From assembly GCF_027497195.1 (NCBI RefSeq), contig NZ_CP114905.1, forward strand, positions 806,001 to 870,000: DNA of 64,000 nt, written 5' to 3'. Positions within the stretch are counted from its first letter, which is position 1; the number at the start of each line of letters is the position of its first letter. Both the position numbers and the translations under genes were made by a program. Positions 42,671-51,729 of the stretch are shown here, piece after piece. This DNA comes from Streptomyces sp. WMMC500. Lineage in GTDB: Bacteria > Actinomycetota > Actinomycetes > Streptomycetales > Streptomycetaceae. The notes beneath the pieces were generated by a model that ran no database searches, was not told the DNA's origin, and saw only the letters and a list, made by a program, of their open reading frames with translations.

Positions 42671-43984
42671 GTGACCACCACCGCGCCCGCTCCGCCCGCC
42701 CTCCGCACGCGGGCCCGCGCGCAGCGCCGTGCCCTCATCGTCCTGTTCGCCGCCCAGGTCCTCAGCGGCGCCGGCCTTGCGGCGGGCGTGGTCAACGGCG
42801 CGCTCCTCGCCCAGGACATGCTCGGCTCCACGGGCCTGGCCGGGCTGCTCGCCGCGCTGGCCACCGCCGGTGCCGCGCTGGCGGCGGCCGTCGTCGGACG
42901 GCTCTCCGACGCGTACGGCCGCCGCCCCGGGCTGGCCGCGGGGTATCTCACCGGCGCCGTCGGCGGCGCGGGCGTCGTCGCGGCGGCGGTCGCCGGCAGC
43001 CCCGCGCTGCTGTTCGCGGCCATGGTCGTCTACGGCGCGGGCACCGCCACCAACCTCCTCGCCCGTTACGCGGGCGCCGACCTGGCGGCGCCCGCGTACC
43101 GCGCCCGCGCCGTGTCCACCGTGCTCGTCGCCACCACCCTGGGCGGTGTGGCCGGCCCCAACCTGGCCGTGCCCGCCGGTGATCTGGGCGTGGCGCTCGG
43201 CGTCCCCCGGCTGGCCGGGCTGTTCCTCGTCTCGGCCGCCGCGTACGGCGCCGCCGCCCTGGTGCTGGCGGTGTGGCTACGCCCCGACCCGCTGCTGCTG
43301 GCACGCGAACTCGACGCGGCGGAGGACGCCGCCGCGGCGTCCTCGCCCGAGGAGCCGACGGTGCCGGCGAATGCGACGGTGCCGGCGAAGCCGCGGCCGG
43401 CCGGCCGGCGCGGCTCCGGCGTGCTGCCGGGAGCGCTGGTGATGGTCGTCACCCAGCTCGTCATGGTCGCGATCATGACGATGACGCCGGTCCACATGCA
43501 CGACCACGGCCACGGCACCGCCGCCTCCGGCCTCGTCATCGCCGTCCACATCGGCGCGATGTACCTGCCCGCCCCGCTGTCCGGCTGGCTCGTGGACCGC
43601 CGCGGACCGCTCGTCGTCGCCGCCGCCGCGGGGCTCGCCATGCTGGCCGCGGGGGTGGTCGCCGCCACCACCGCCGAGTCCACCGCCGTGTTCGCGGTGG
43701 CGCTCGGGCTGCTGGGGGTGGGCTGGAGCCTGGGGCTCGTCAGCGGCACGGCGATGGTCACCGACGCCCTGCCACCGGCCGGCCGGGCCCGTACCCAGGG
43801 GCTGGTCGACGTCGCGATATCGGCCGCGGGGGCCGGCGGCGGCCTGGCGTCGGGCGCGGTGGTCGCGACCGCCGGCTATCCCCTGCTGACGATCGGCGGC
43901 GGGATCCTCGCCCTCGCGGTCGTGCCCGCCGCCGTGGCCGCCGCGCCCCACCGACGGCGAGGTCAGCCGACGTTGACGCCGTAG
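42671..43984 (+). CDS. Major facilitator superfamily transporter
   Basis: 437 residues with about 12 transmembrane helices. The motif [12 protein letters not shown] (loop 2-3) is the family signature. A cytoplasmic loop of roughly 45 residues, rich in Ala, Glu and Pro, separates the halves. The histidine-rich [13 protein letters not shown] segment after helix 7 is unusual. It starts at GTG 42671 with GAAGGAAA upstream. The 3' end overlaps the convergent TerD gene by 22 bp. Substrate (drug or sugar) is unclear. Confidence 0.87.
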   Translation: MTTTAPAPPALRTRARAQRRALIVLFAAQVLSGAGLAAGVVNGALLAQDMLGSTGLAGLLAALATAGAALAAAVVGRLSDAYGRRPGLAAGYLTGAVGGAGVVAAAVAGSPALLFAAMVVYGAGTATNLLARYAGADLAAPAYRARAVSTVLVATTLGGVAGPNLAVPAGDLGVALGVPRLAGLFLVSAAAYGAAALVLAVWLRPDPLLLARELDAAEDAAAASSPEEPTVPANATVPAKPRPAGRRGSGVLPGALVMVVTQLVMVAIMTMTPVHMHDHGHGTAASGLVIAVHIGAMYLPAPLSGWLVDRRGPLVVAAAAGLAMLAAGVVAATTAESTAVFAVALGLLGVGWSLGLVSGTAMVTDALPPAGRARTQGLVDVAISAAGAGGGLASGAVVATAGYPLLTIGGGILALAVVPAAVAAAPHRRRGQPTLTP

Positions 43985-44541
43985 TCCGTGGCGATGCCGT
44001 GCAGTCCCGAGGCGTACCCCTGGCCGACGGCGCGGAACTTCCACTCCCCGCCGCGGCGGTACAGCTCGCCGAAGACCATCGCGGTCTCGGTCGAGGCGTC
44101 CTCGCTCAGGTCGAAGCGGACGAGCTCGACGCCGTCGCTGCGGTTGACGACCCGGATGAAGGCGTTGCTGACCTGGCCGAAGTTCTGCCCGCGCAGATCG
44201 GCGTCGTGGATGGACACGGGGAAGACGATCTTCTCGACCTGCATCGGGACCAGGCTGAGGTCCACGTTGATCGACTCGTCGTCGCCGTCGCCCTCGCCGG
44301 TGAGGTTGTCGCCGGTGTGCTCGACCGAACCGTCCGGGCTGGTGAGGTTGTTGTAGAAGACGAAATGCAGGTCGGACAGCACCTTCCCGGACGCGCCGCA
44401 CATCAGCGCCGAGGCGTCCAGGTCGTGGGCCGCGCCCGTCGTGGTGCGCACATCCCAGCCGAGCCCCACGGTCACGGCCGTCAGTCCCGGTGCCTCCTTG
44501 CTGAGCGAGACGTTGCCGCCCTTGGCCAGGGAAACTCCCAC
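43963..44541 (-). CDS. TerD-family stress protein
   Basis: 192 residues, the usual length. Typical segments are [42 protein letters not shown] (calcium-binding acidic run) and [11 protein letters not shown]. TerD proteins bind Ca2+ and occur in several copies in Streptomyces, linked to tellurite and stress resistance and to development. The GTG at 44541 lies six bases after GGAGGG, better spaced than the GTG two codons earlier. Confidence 0.94.
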   Translation of the reverse strand: MGVSLAKGGNVSLSKEAPGLTAVTVGLGWDVRTTTGAAHDLDASALMCGASGKVLSDLHFVFYNNLTSPDGSVEHTGDNLTGEGDGDDESINVDLSLVPMQVEKIVFPVSIHDADLRGQNFGQVSNAFIRVVNRSDGVELVRFDLSEDASTETAMVFGELYRRGGEWKFRAVGQGYASGLHGIATDYGVNVG

Positions 44542-44657
44542 GATCACCCCTCCACCTCTGGTGTCCCGTCGCCACCCTACAGGCGGTCGGCACACGTCCG
44601 GACGGCTTCGTCGTACGCCGTACGGGACCATCCTCCCGGCACGCGCGGCGGACGCCC

Positions 44658-45554
44658 TCAGGTGCGGGCACGCTGGGTGACGGCGATACAGGCCAGGACG
44701 ATCACCGCGGTCAACGGGGCGAGGGGGGCGAGGTGTTCGCCCATGAGCAGGACCGACCAGACGAGGGTGAGCAGCGGCTGGGCGAGCTGGATCTGGCTCG
44801 CCCGCGGCACCCCGACGGCGGCCATGCCGCGGTACCACAGCACGAACCCGCCGAACTGCGCCACCGCCGCGAGGTACGCCAGGCCCGCCGCCGCCTGCGC
44901 GGTCGCGTGCAGGGGTTCGCGCGGCAGCGCCAGCGCGGTGACGAGGGCGGTGACGGGCAGGGCGGCGACGCAGCCCCAGGCGATGACCTGCCAGCCGGGC
45001 ATGTGCCCGGCGAGCCGGCCGCCCTGGGCGTAGCCGGCCGCGCACAGCGGCAGCGCGCCGAAGAGGTACAGGTCGCCGGTGCCGGGCAGGCCGCGGCTCT
45101 GGCTCAGCGTGAAGGCGAGCACCGCGAGGGCGCCGGCGCCGGCGGCGGTCCAGAACGTACGCGACGGGCGGCGGCCGGTCAGCACGGCGGAGCAGGCGGC
45201 GGTGGCCAGCGGCAGCACCCCGATGACCACGGCGGAGTGCCCGGTGGTGGAGGTCGTCAGCGCGAGCGTGGTCAGCAGGGGGAAGCCGAGCACGCAGCCG
45301 CCGGCGACGGTCAGCAGCGCGGCCAGGTCGCGCCGCGGCGGGACCGGCGCACGGGCGGCGAAGAGACAGCCCGCGGCGAGCAGCCCGGCCAGCAGGCCGC
45401 GCAGGCCCGTGGCCGTCCAGGGGCCGAGCCCGTCCAGGGCCCAGACGGTGGCGGGGAAGCTGAAGGAGAAGGACACCACGGCGAGGGCGGCCACGAGCGT
45501 GCCGGAGCGGACCGCTATCGACGTCGGAAGAGTAGCGCTATCTTGTTCTGTCAT
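44658..45554 (-). CDS. EamA/DMT-family membrane transporter
   Basis: 298 residues with about ten transmembrane helices in two EamA repeats (for example [17 protein letters not shown] and [19 protein letters not shown]). It probably exports small metabolites such as amino acids. Its ATG shares two bases with the ATG of the divergent MocR regulator, and no ribosome site is present, so the mRNA is likely leaderless. The divergent pair suggests that MocR controls this transporter. Confidence 0.88.
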   Translation of the reverse strand: MTEQDSATLPTSIAVRSGTLVAALAVVSFSFSFPATVWALDGLGPWTATGLRGLLAGLLAAGCLFAARAPVPPRRDLAALLTVAGGCVLGFPLLTTLALTTSTTGHSAVVIGVLPLATAACSAVLTGRRPSRTFWTAAGAGALAVLAFTLSQSRGLPGTGDLYLFGALPLCAAGYAQGGRLAGHMPGWQVIAWGCVAALPVTALVTALALPREPLHATAQAAAGLAYLAAVAQFGGFVLWYRGMAAVGVPRASQIQLAQPLLTLVWSVLLMGEHLAPLAPLTAVIVLACIAVTQRART

Positions 45555-45563
45555 GAATGACAG
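45548..45563. promoter_or_regulatory. Palindrome CTGTCAT-GA-ATGACAG across both start codons
   Basis: Perfect 7-bp arms at 45548-45554 and 45557-45563 around GA. The minus-strand ATG of the transporter and the plus-strand ATG of MocR both lie in the left arm and centre. TATCTT at about 45539-45544 is a plausible -10 element for a leaderless MocR mRNA. Confidence 0.6.
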
Positions 45564-47040
45564 TAGCAGTGTTGCCCAGTTGGTCACGGCCCTGCGCGAC
45601 GAGCTGAGCCGCTACTCCCCCAACGAGAAGCTGCCCTCCAGCCGGGCGCTCGTCGCCCGCCACCGGGTGAGTCCCGTGACGGTCTCCCGCGCCATCGCGG
45701 CCCTGACCGCCGAGGGGCTGGTGACCAGCCGGCCGGGCGCCGGGGTGTTCAAGGCTCCCGCCCGCCGGCCCCCGCGCGCCCCCGGCGACGTCTCGTGGCA
45801 GGAGGTGGCCCTGTCCGCGGACCCGCCGCACGCCGCCGTCGACACCGGCCCGCGCGCCGCCGACGCGGCGGGCGTGCTGGCCACGCTCGCCGCGCCGCCG
45901 CCGGAGGTCGTCGACCTCAGCGGCGGCTACCCGCACGCCTCGCTGCGCCCGGAGCGGGCGCTGGCCGGGGCCCTGGCCCGGGCAGGCCGGCGGCCCGGCA
46001 CCTGGTCCCGGCCGCCGGTCGCGGGCCTGGCCGAGCTGCGGGACTGGTTCGCCCGCGACATCGGCGGCCCGGCGGGGCCGCTCGGCGCCGCCGACGTGCT
46101 CGTCACCGCCGGCGGGCAGAGCGGGCTGAGCACCGCGCTGCGGGCGCTGGCGGCCCCCGGCTCCCCGGTGCTGGTCGAGTCCCCCACGTACCCGGGGCTG
46201 CTCGCCATCGCCAGGGCCGCGGGGCTGCGGCCCGTACCGGTGCCGCTCGACGCGGACGGCGTACGGGCCGACCTGCTGGCCGAGGCCTTCGCCGCGACCC
46301 GCGCCCGGGTGTTCGTCTGCCAGCCGCTGTTCCACAACCCCACCGGGGCCGTGCTCGCGCCCGAGCGGCGCACGGCCGTGCTCGACACCGCCCGCGCCGC
46401 CGGGGCGTTCGTCGTCGAGGACGACTTCGCCCGCCGGCTCGCGCACACCGACGCCGCGCCGCCGCCTCCCCCGCTGGCCGCCGAGGACCCGGACGGCGTG
46501 GTGGTGCACGTCCGTTCGCTGACCAAGGCGGCCTCACCGAGCCTGCGGGTCGGGGCGCTGTCGGCGCGCGGCCCGGTGCTGGAGCGGCTGCGCGCGGTCC
46601 AGATCGTCGACAGCCTCTTCGTGCCCCGCCCGCTGCAGGAGACCGCGCTCGAGCTCGTCGGCTCCCCCGCCTGGGCCGGCCATCTGCGCGCGCTCGCCGG
46701 CGCGTTGCGCGAGCGCCGCACCGCCGTGCTGGCCGAGCTGCGGGCCGAACTGCCCGGCCTCGTACCGGACCGGCCGCCGCTCGGCGGGTACCACCTGTGG
46801 CTGCGACTGCCGGACGGCGCCGACGAGGCGGCGGTGGCCGCGGCGGCGCTACGCCACGGCGTCGCGGTGACCGCCGGCGCCCCGTACTTCACGGCCGAGG
46901 CGCCGGCGCCCCACCTGCGGCTGAGCTACGCCGCGGGCGAGGGCACCTCGCAGGTGCGCGACGGCGTGCGCCGGCTGCGCCGCGCGTTCCCCGCCGACTC
47001 GCCGCTCGCGGGCGGCGGCCGGCCGGCGGGCGGGGGCTGA
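45553..47040 (+). CDS. MocR-type regulator (GntR domain fused to PLP aminotransferase)
   Basis: 495 residues. The winged helix (1-75: LVTALRDELSRYSPNEKLPSSRALVARHRVSPVTVSRAI) is followed by an aminotransferase class I fold in which PLP would form a Schiff base with Lys325 in SLTKAASPSLRVG; the catalytic Asp is expected in the VVEDDFARRL stretch. Such proteins sense amino-acid-related or vitamin-B6-related effectors. Divergent from an EamA transporter, it most likely regulates that transporter and itself. The start ATG overlaps the transporter's start by two bases. Confidence 0.9.
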   Translation: MNDSSSVAQLVTALRDELSRYSPNEKLPSSRALVARHRVSPVTVSRAIAALTAEGLVTSRPGAGVFKAPARRPPRAPGDVSWQEVALSADPPHAAVDTGPRAADAAGVLATLAAPPPEVVDLSGGYPHASLRPERALAGALARAGRRPGTWSRPPVAGLAELRDWFARDIGGPAGPLGAADVLVTAGGQSGLSTALRALAAPGSPVLVESPTYPGLLAIARAAGLRPVPVPLDADGVRADLLAEAFAATRARVFVCQPLFHNPTGAVLAPERRTAVLDTARAAGAFVVEDDFARRLAHTDAAPPPPPLAAEDPDGVVVHVRSLTKAASPSLRVGALSARGPVLERLRAVQIVDSLFVPRPLQETALELVGSPAWAGHLRALAGALRERRTAVLAELRAELPGLVPDRPPLGGYHLWLRLPDGADEAAVAAAALRHGVAVTAGAPYFTAEAPAPHLRLSYAAGEGTSQVRDGVRRLRRAFPADSPLAGGGRPAGGG

Positions 47041-47097
47041 GTCGCGCGCGGGGGCTGACGCGTGGGCGCCTGAGAGTGTGGCCGAACCGCCCCGCGG

Positions 47098-48423
47098 TCA
47101 CCGGTCCAGCAGTTCGTCGATCTTCCGCTCCGCCGCCTGCCACGCCTGGGTGGGCGTCAGCTTCCGCTGCTCGACCGGCAGGATGCCCGCGTCGATGATC
47201 TGCTGCTGGATCGGCTGGTCCTGCGTGCCGAGTTCGAGCGTCGGGATGCTCTTGGCGGCGATGGAGAAGATCTCGCCGGTCGGGGCGTCGTTGAAGTACG
47301 GGTGCGTGGCGTCCGCGACCTGCGGTAGCTCGTACGCCGCCTGCGAGCTGGGGAAGCTCGCCCGCTTCTCGAACAGCCGGGCCTGCTGCTCGGGCGCGGT
47401 CAGCCAGGCCGCCAGCCGGGCCGCCTGCTCCTTGTGCTCGCCGGCCTCGGGGACGGTGAGGAACGAACCGCCCCAGTTGGCGGGCTTGGGCGCGGTGGCG
47501 ATGTCCCACTTGTCCGCCGCCTCCGGGCCGGCCTTCTCCTGTATGTAACCCAGCATCCAGGAGGGGCAGATGACGGTGGCGAAGGCGCCGTCTGCGAAGC
47601 CCCCGTCCCAGGCGGGGGTGAACTGCTTGAGCCGCGCCGTCATCTCCCCCTGCGCCGCCTGCATCGCCAGGTCCCAGGAGACCTCCACGGCGGGGCTGTC
47701 CTGGTAGATCGCCTCGCCCTCGCGGCCGAAGTAGCGGACGGGGAAGCTGCTGATCGAGCCGTTGTAGACGCCGGCCGCCGAGTCGACGAAGGCGGTGCCC
47801 GCGGGGGCGTTCGCCATGTAGTCCGCGCCGACGCCGAGGTACTTCTCCCAGTCGGAGAACCACAGCGCGGCGACCTCCTCGCGACCGGTCGGCAGCCCGG
47901 CCGCGCGGAAGAGGTCCTTGCGGTAGCAGACGGCCATGGGGCCGATGTCGGTGCCGAGGCCGACGGTCTTGTTCTCGTCGGTCGTCGCCTGGTCCCACTT
48001 CCAGGGCAGGAACGCGCCCTCGTCGACACCGGTCGTGGTGGCGAGGTCCATCAGCCGGTCGGAGCGGGTGGCGACGACCTCGCCGATGTTGCCGACCTCC
48101 ACGGCCTGGATGTCGGCCAGCCCGCGGCCGGAGTCGAGGGCGTCGCGCAGCTTCGGGTAGTACTCCTCGTTGCTGGGCGCGGCGTTCTCCTCGATGGTGA
48201 CGTCGGGGTACAGCTTCTCGTACTCGTCGTAGAGCCCGGCCTCCTCGAAGCCGAAGACGCCGAAGACGCCGACGGTCAGCGTGACCGGCCCGCCGGCGCC
48301 GCCGTCGGGTGCCGCCTCCGGCGAGCCGTCGTCGACCAGGGCGCAGCCGGCGAGGAGGCCGGCGGCCAGCGCGGCGGCGAGGGCGCGGAACGTACGGGTG
48401 CTGGTCGTTGAGTTCGTGTGCAT
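47098..48423 (-). CDS. CebE-like sugar-binding lipoprotein, no permease genes nearby
   Basis: 441 residues with lipobox LAGC (Cys27) after a hydrophobic run. The body (VTLTVGVFGVFGFEEAGLYDEYEKLYP, AFATVICPSWMLGYIQEKAG, WGGSFLTVPEAGEHKEQAARL) resembles the cellobiose/cellotriose-binding CebE and related family-1 proteins. A CebR-type box lies 71-84 bp upstream. The usual cebF/cebG permeases and beta-glucosidase are absent: the right neighbour is an SDR and the left neighbour a convergent MocR. It must use permeases and an ATPase encoded elsewhere. The ATG at 48423 has GGGGGAG upstream. Confidence 0.85.
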   Translation of the reverse strand: MHTNSTTSTRTFRALAAALAAGLLAGCALVDDGSPEAAPDGGAGGPVTLTVGVFGVFGFEEAGLYDEYEKLYPDVTIEENAAPSNEEYYPKLRDALDSGRGLADIQAVEVGNIGEVVATRSDRLMDLATTTGVDEGAFLPWKWDQATTDENKTVGLGTDIGPMAVCYRKDLFRAAGLPTGREEVAALWFSDWEKYLGVGADYMANAPAGTAFVDSAAGVYNGSISSFPVRYFGREGEAIYQDSPAVEVSWDLAMQAAQGEMTARLKQFTPAWDGGFADGAFATVICPSWMLGYIQEKAGPEAADKWDIATAPKPANWGGSFLTVPEAGEHKEQAARLAAWLTAPEQQARLFEKRASFPSSQAAYELPQVADATHPYFNDAPTGEIFSIAAKSIPTLELGTQDQPIQQQIIDAGILPVEQRKLTPTQAWQAAERKIDELLDR

Positions 48424-48493
48424 GGGACTCCCCCGGAAGCTGCCGTGCCCCCGCCCCGATGACGGGACACGGCCTGGGTTGGGGAGCGTAGCG

Positions 48494-48507
48494 TGGGAGC
48501 GCTCCCG
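48494..48507. promoter_or_regulatory. CebR-type operator TGGGAGCGCTCCCG
   Basis: 13 of 14 bases match the CebR box TGGGAGCGCTCCCA that I recall from cellulose-utilisation genes of Streptomyces. It lies upstream of the CebE-like gene. Confidence 0.75.
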
Positions 48508-48543
48508 ATAGCACCCGATCTGCACACTTCGGTGACGAGACGG

Positions 48544-49296
48544 TCAGTCCACGATCGCGCCGCAGGTGATGTTCAGCTCGGACGCCGTGATCGACGCGGC
48601 CCGGTCGGAGGCGGCGAACGCGGCGGCGTTGCCGACGTCTTCGAGGGTCGCCGTCCGGCCCAGCATCGTCGGCTCCACGAGCGAGGCGACCAGCTCCTCG
48701 CGGCCCTCGAAGCCGCCCGGGATCGTCTCCGGGATCCCGCCGGTCTTCAGGCCGACGACGCGTACGCCGTGTGGGCCGAGTTCGGCGGCGAGCTGCTTGC
48801 GGAGCATGTCCACGGCGCTCAGGGCGACCTGGAAGCCGCCGATGAAGTACCCCCGCATCGGGTCGCCGACGCCGCCGAAGGTGAGCAGCACGCCGGACTT
48901 CTGCCGGATCATGTGGCGGGCGGCGGCCTTCGACGTCAGGAAGGTGGTGCGGACGGCGTTGTGGACCGGCTGCTCGAAGTCGCGCAGCGTCATCTCGGCC
49001 AGGGGCGTGCCCTGCACGTCGCCGACGGAGACGAGGTTGACCGAGACGTCGACGCTTCCCGCGTCCTTCGCGACCGCGTCGGCGTGCGCGTCGACGGCGG
49101 CCTCGTCCAGGGCGTCGACCACGGCCGTCGAGACGGTGCCGCCGGCCGCGCGCACCTCCTCGGCAACGGCCTCCAGGCGCGCGGGGGTCCGGCTCGCCAG
49201 GTGCACGGCGGCGCCCTCGCGGGCGAAGCCGAGCGCGACGGCGCGGCCGATGCCGCCGGCGCCGTAGACGAGGGCGTTCTTGTTCTGCAGCAGCAT
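48544..49296 (-). CDS. SDR-family protein with atypical active site
   Basis: 250 residues from the ATG at 49296 (GAGGAT upstream). The Rossmann motif GAGGIGRAVA begins near residue 12. The expected YxxxK pair, aligned through the AAEL-GPHGVRV segment, reads FQVAL, so Tyr and Lys both appear to be replaced; the Ser-containing strand is also altered (LLTFGGVG). NAD(P) binding should persist, but classical SDR catalysis is doubtful. It lies between the CebE-like gene and a SRPBCC gene and is probably transcribed on its own. Confidence 0.8.
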   Translation of the reverse strand: MLLQNKNALVYGAGGIGRAVALGFAREGAAVHLASRTPARLEAVAEEVRAAGGTVSTAVVDALDEAAVDAHADAVAKDAGSVDVSVNLVSVGDVQGTPLAEMTLRDFEQPVHNAVRTTFLTSKAAARHMIRQKSGVLLTFGGVGDPMRGYFIGGFQVALSAVDMLRKQLAAELGPHGVRVVGLKTGGIPETIPGGFEGREELVASLVEPTMLGRTATLEDVGNAAAFAASDRAASITASELNITCGAIVD

Positions 49297-49361
49297 GGTG
49301 ATCCTCACTTGTCGAGTACGGGTGTCGTAGTCCTCAGTTGTTTTCTCCGCAGCCGTGGTGC

Positions 49362-50165
49362 TCAGATGCCGAAGGCGGGGCGGGCGCCGGTGAGCCAGGT
49401 GCGCCACGCCTCCTCCTCCCGTGCGGCGGCGCCGGGCGGTGCGCCGTACAGGCGGGCCAGGAGGTTGACCGAGAGCGGGGCGCCGGGGGCCATCGGGAAG
49501 CAGGAGAGGGCGTACAGCGCGGGGTACGGCTCGGCGGCGCGCAGCAGTACGTAGCCCGTGCTCCTGTCCTCGACGGTGCCGGCCAGGTCCGGTACGCCCG
49601 CCGGGGTGCGGAACGCGGTCCCGGCGGGCGCCGCGGCGATGCCGAGGAGGCGGTCGAGGACGGCGGCGGCGCGGGGCCGCTCGGCGGCCGGGAGGCCGAG
49701 GCCGACGAGCACGTCGACGTTCGTCGCGGGCAGGCCGGGGAAGTGCGTCAGGTAGGCGCGCAGGACGGTCAGCGACATCCGCCAGCCCTCGCCGGCCCCG
49801 TCGACCAGGTCCTCCCAGCCTTCGCCGTCATGGCGGAACCCGTTGACGACGCGGACGACGCACGTGCCGCCGCCCCGGGCCTGCACGAGGAACTCCGTGG
49901 CCAGCAGCGGCGCGTCGGGGCCGGCCGGCTCTTCGTAGCCGAAGCGGTGCGGCGGGTCCCAGTCGGTGACGGTGGCGTGCGCGGTCTGGCCGTAGGGCTC
50001 GCGGCGTACGGTCATCGCGCCGCCCGCGGCGGGGTCGATGTCGGCGGGAAAGAGCCAGGCGGCATGGCCGGGCCCGGTGGCGATGGCGCGCCACACCTCG
50101 TCGGGGGTGCCGGGGACCGCGATCTCGTGGCGGGTGAGGCGGGCGGTGGGGTCGTCGTCGGTCAC
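49362..50165 (-). CDS. SRPBCC/AHSA1-domain protein
   Basis: 267 residues. The N-terminal part (EIAVPGTPDEVWRAIATGPGHAAWL, FGYEE, TEFLVQARGGGTCVVRVVNGF) is a START-like AHSA1 fold, which binds a hydrophobic ligand; a second, less clear domain follows. The GTG at 50165 overlaps the ArsR stop by 4 bp (GTGA), so the genes are coupled. Such pairs are common in actinobacteria; the ligand is not known. Confidence 0.87.
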   Translation of the reverse strand: MTDDDPTARLTRHEIAVPGTPDEVWRAIATGPGHAAWLFPADIDPAAGGAMTVRREPYGQTAHATVTDWDPPHRFGYEEPAGPDAPLLATEFLVQARGGGTCVVRVVNGFRHDGEGWEDLVDGAGEGWRMSLTVLRAYLTHFPGLPATNVDVLVGLGLPAAERPRAAAVLDRLLGIAAAPAGTAFRTPAGVPDLAGTVEDRSTGYVLLRAAEPYPALYALSCFPMAPGAPLSVNLLARLYGAPPGAAAREEEAWRTWLTGARPAFGI

Positions 50166-50809
50166 GGCCGCTCCCCTCCCTGCGGCGGCACTTCGGATGC
50201 TTCCGGCCCTTGGGGCGCCCCGGGGTCGACCCCCTTGGGTACGGGGTGGACGGCGACCGTGAGCCGCTGCCAGCGGCCGTCGGGCGCAGCGTCGTCGTGG
50301 TACTTCGAGACCAGCCCGCCGACCGCGGCGGTCAGCTCCTCGGCGAACGCCGCCCGGTCGGCCGGCGAACGGAACCGCACGGCGGCGTCCAGCCCGTAGA
50401 CCGGCAGCCGTTTGCGTCCGCGCGCGGCGTTACGGGCCATACCCCCGACCTCCGCGACCACCCGGGCGGCCAGCGCGACGACGTACGCCGCCGACAGCCG
50501 GTCACCGGCCCCCCGCGGCCCCCCGGCGGCGGCCCCCAGCGCCTCCGGCGACACCACGTACCCGGCGGCGCTGGCCACGAGCCGCCGCTCGGTCAGCCCG
50601 CCCCAGACACGGGTGCCGGCGACCTCCACGAGGCCGTGCTTCTCCAGCAGCCGCAGGTGGTAGTTGACCCGCTGCCGGGGCACCCCGAGCCGGCTCGCCA
50701 GGGCGGAGGCCGAGGCGGGCTCGCGCAGCTCGGCGAGGAGCCGGGCCCGCACCGGATCCAGCGCGGCGGAGGCCGCGGCCGGATCCGCGATCACGTCGAT
50801 GTCCTGCAT
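50162..50809 (-). CDS. ArsR-type winged-helix regulator
   Basis: 215 residues. The helix-turn-helix (ALDPVRARLLAELREPASASALASRLGVPRQRVNYHLRLLEKHGLV) fills the first 70 residues; the rest is not the metal-binding type, as no cysteines occur. The ATG at 50809 is close to a GGAGG. A palindrome lies 17 bp upstream, over the likely promoter, so it should be autoregulated together with the coupled AHSA1 gene. Confidence 0.87.
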   Translation of the reverse strand: MQDIDVIADPAAASAALDPVRARLLAELREPASASALASRLGVPRQRVNYHLRLLEKHGLVEVAGTRVWGGLTERRLVASAAGYVVSPEALGAAAGGPRGAGDRLSAAYVVALAARVVAEVGGMARNAARGRKRLPVYGLDAAVRFRSPADRAAFAEELTAAVGGLVSKYHDDAAPDGRWQRLTVAVHPVPKGVDPGAPQGPEASEVPPQGGERP

Positions 50810-50825
50810 GCCTCCAACCCAACCC

Positions 50826-50845
50826 TTGACAAATAATTTTGTCAA
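50826..50845. promoter_or_regulatory. AT-rich operator TTGACAAATAATTTTGTCAA
   Basis: Arms TTGACAAA and TTTGTCAA are perfectly complementary around TAAT. The AT-rich sequence stands out sharply from the surrounding GC-rich DNA and also contains a -35-like TTGACA. It is the likely ArsR binding site. Confidence 0.8.
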
Positions 50846-51008
50846 GCGAACCGCGCACGGCCATCCGACGAGGTGGGTCAACCACCGGATGGCGGAAGAA
50901 GGGGCCGGGCAAGCCGGCGCGCCGCTGCCGCGGGAGGAGGTGTGTGTGCTGCCGGAGGAGATCCGGGTTCGTATCGGCGCCGGGTAGGCCGCGGTCGGCC
51001 GCCCTCGT

Positions 51009-51701
51009 TCAGCCCAGGAACATCGGGAGCTTCGCCGCCAGGGGGCCGAGGGCCGTGCGTTCCCTTTCCGTGGGGGTGCGGCGGCCCGTGGCGACCAGGA
51101 GGGCGTCCGTGTCGGTGAACGACTCCGGGAGCGGCGCGCCCGCGATGCGTTCCAGGAGGGCGCGGGTGTCCGCCAGGCCCGTCGCGGGCGGGCCGGGGAC
51201 GTGCGGGAGGTGCGCGGTCAGGTCGAGGTGGTGCAGGGTCCACTCCATGACGTACGCGGTGAGGTAGTCGCCGGCCGTCAGAACCATGTCCTGCGTGCTC
51301 ACCCGCAGCGCCGGGTCGGCGAGTTCCGCCGCGCGGCCGGCGGCGGAGCCGACGTCGTCGAGGTGGAACCTCAGCAGCGCCGGGTCCCCGTACGCCGCGG
51401 CCATCCGCACGGTGAGGGCGTCGAGGGGGTCCGCGCCGGTCGGGGGCTGGTCGCTCACGTGCCAGTAGCTCGCCGCGTCGGCGGTCGGGTCGCCGTCCGC
51501 GGGGGTGACCAGCGTGATGAGCACGTCCTGTGCGTCGATCACCAGGTGGCAGACGAGGTCGCGGACGAGCCAGCCGGCGCAGCCGGAGGGCTGCGCGAAG
51601 TCCTCGTCGGCCAGGTCGGCGACCGCCGCGCGCAGCGCGGCCCAGGCGGGTACGAATCGGTCCACCTCGGCAACGTAGTTCGCCGCCGGCACCGCGGACA
51701 A
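51009..51701 (-). CDS. Maleylpyruvate-isomerase-N-like (DinB-fold) protein
   Basis: 230 residues. The helical bundle with LVCHLVIDAQDVL and VMEWTLHHLDLTAHLP matches the mycothiol-dependent maleylpyruvate isomerase N-terminal/TIGR03086-type family, whose histidines bind metal; His58, His157 and His158 may serve here (approximate positions). The TTG start at 51701 or a GTG three codons later are equally plausible. Function is unknown beyond the family, possibly a thiol-dependent transferase. Confidence 0.78.
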   Translation of the reverse strand: MSAVPAANYVAEVDRFVPAWAALRAAVADLADEDFAQPSGCAGWLVRDLVCHLVIDAQDVLITLVTPADGDPTADAASYWHVSDQPPTGADPLDALTVRMAAAYGDPALLRFHLDDVGSAAGRAAELADPALRVSTQDMVLTAGDYLTAYVMEWTLHHLDLTAHLPHVPGPPATGLADTRALLERIAGAPLPESFTDTDALLVATGRRTPTERERTALGPLAAKLPMFLG

Positions 51702-51729
51702 CTTCGTTCCAAGCGAAGCGGTCAGGCGG

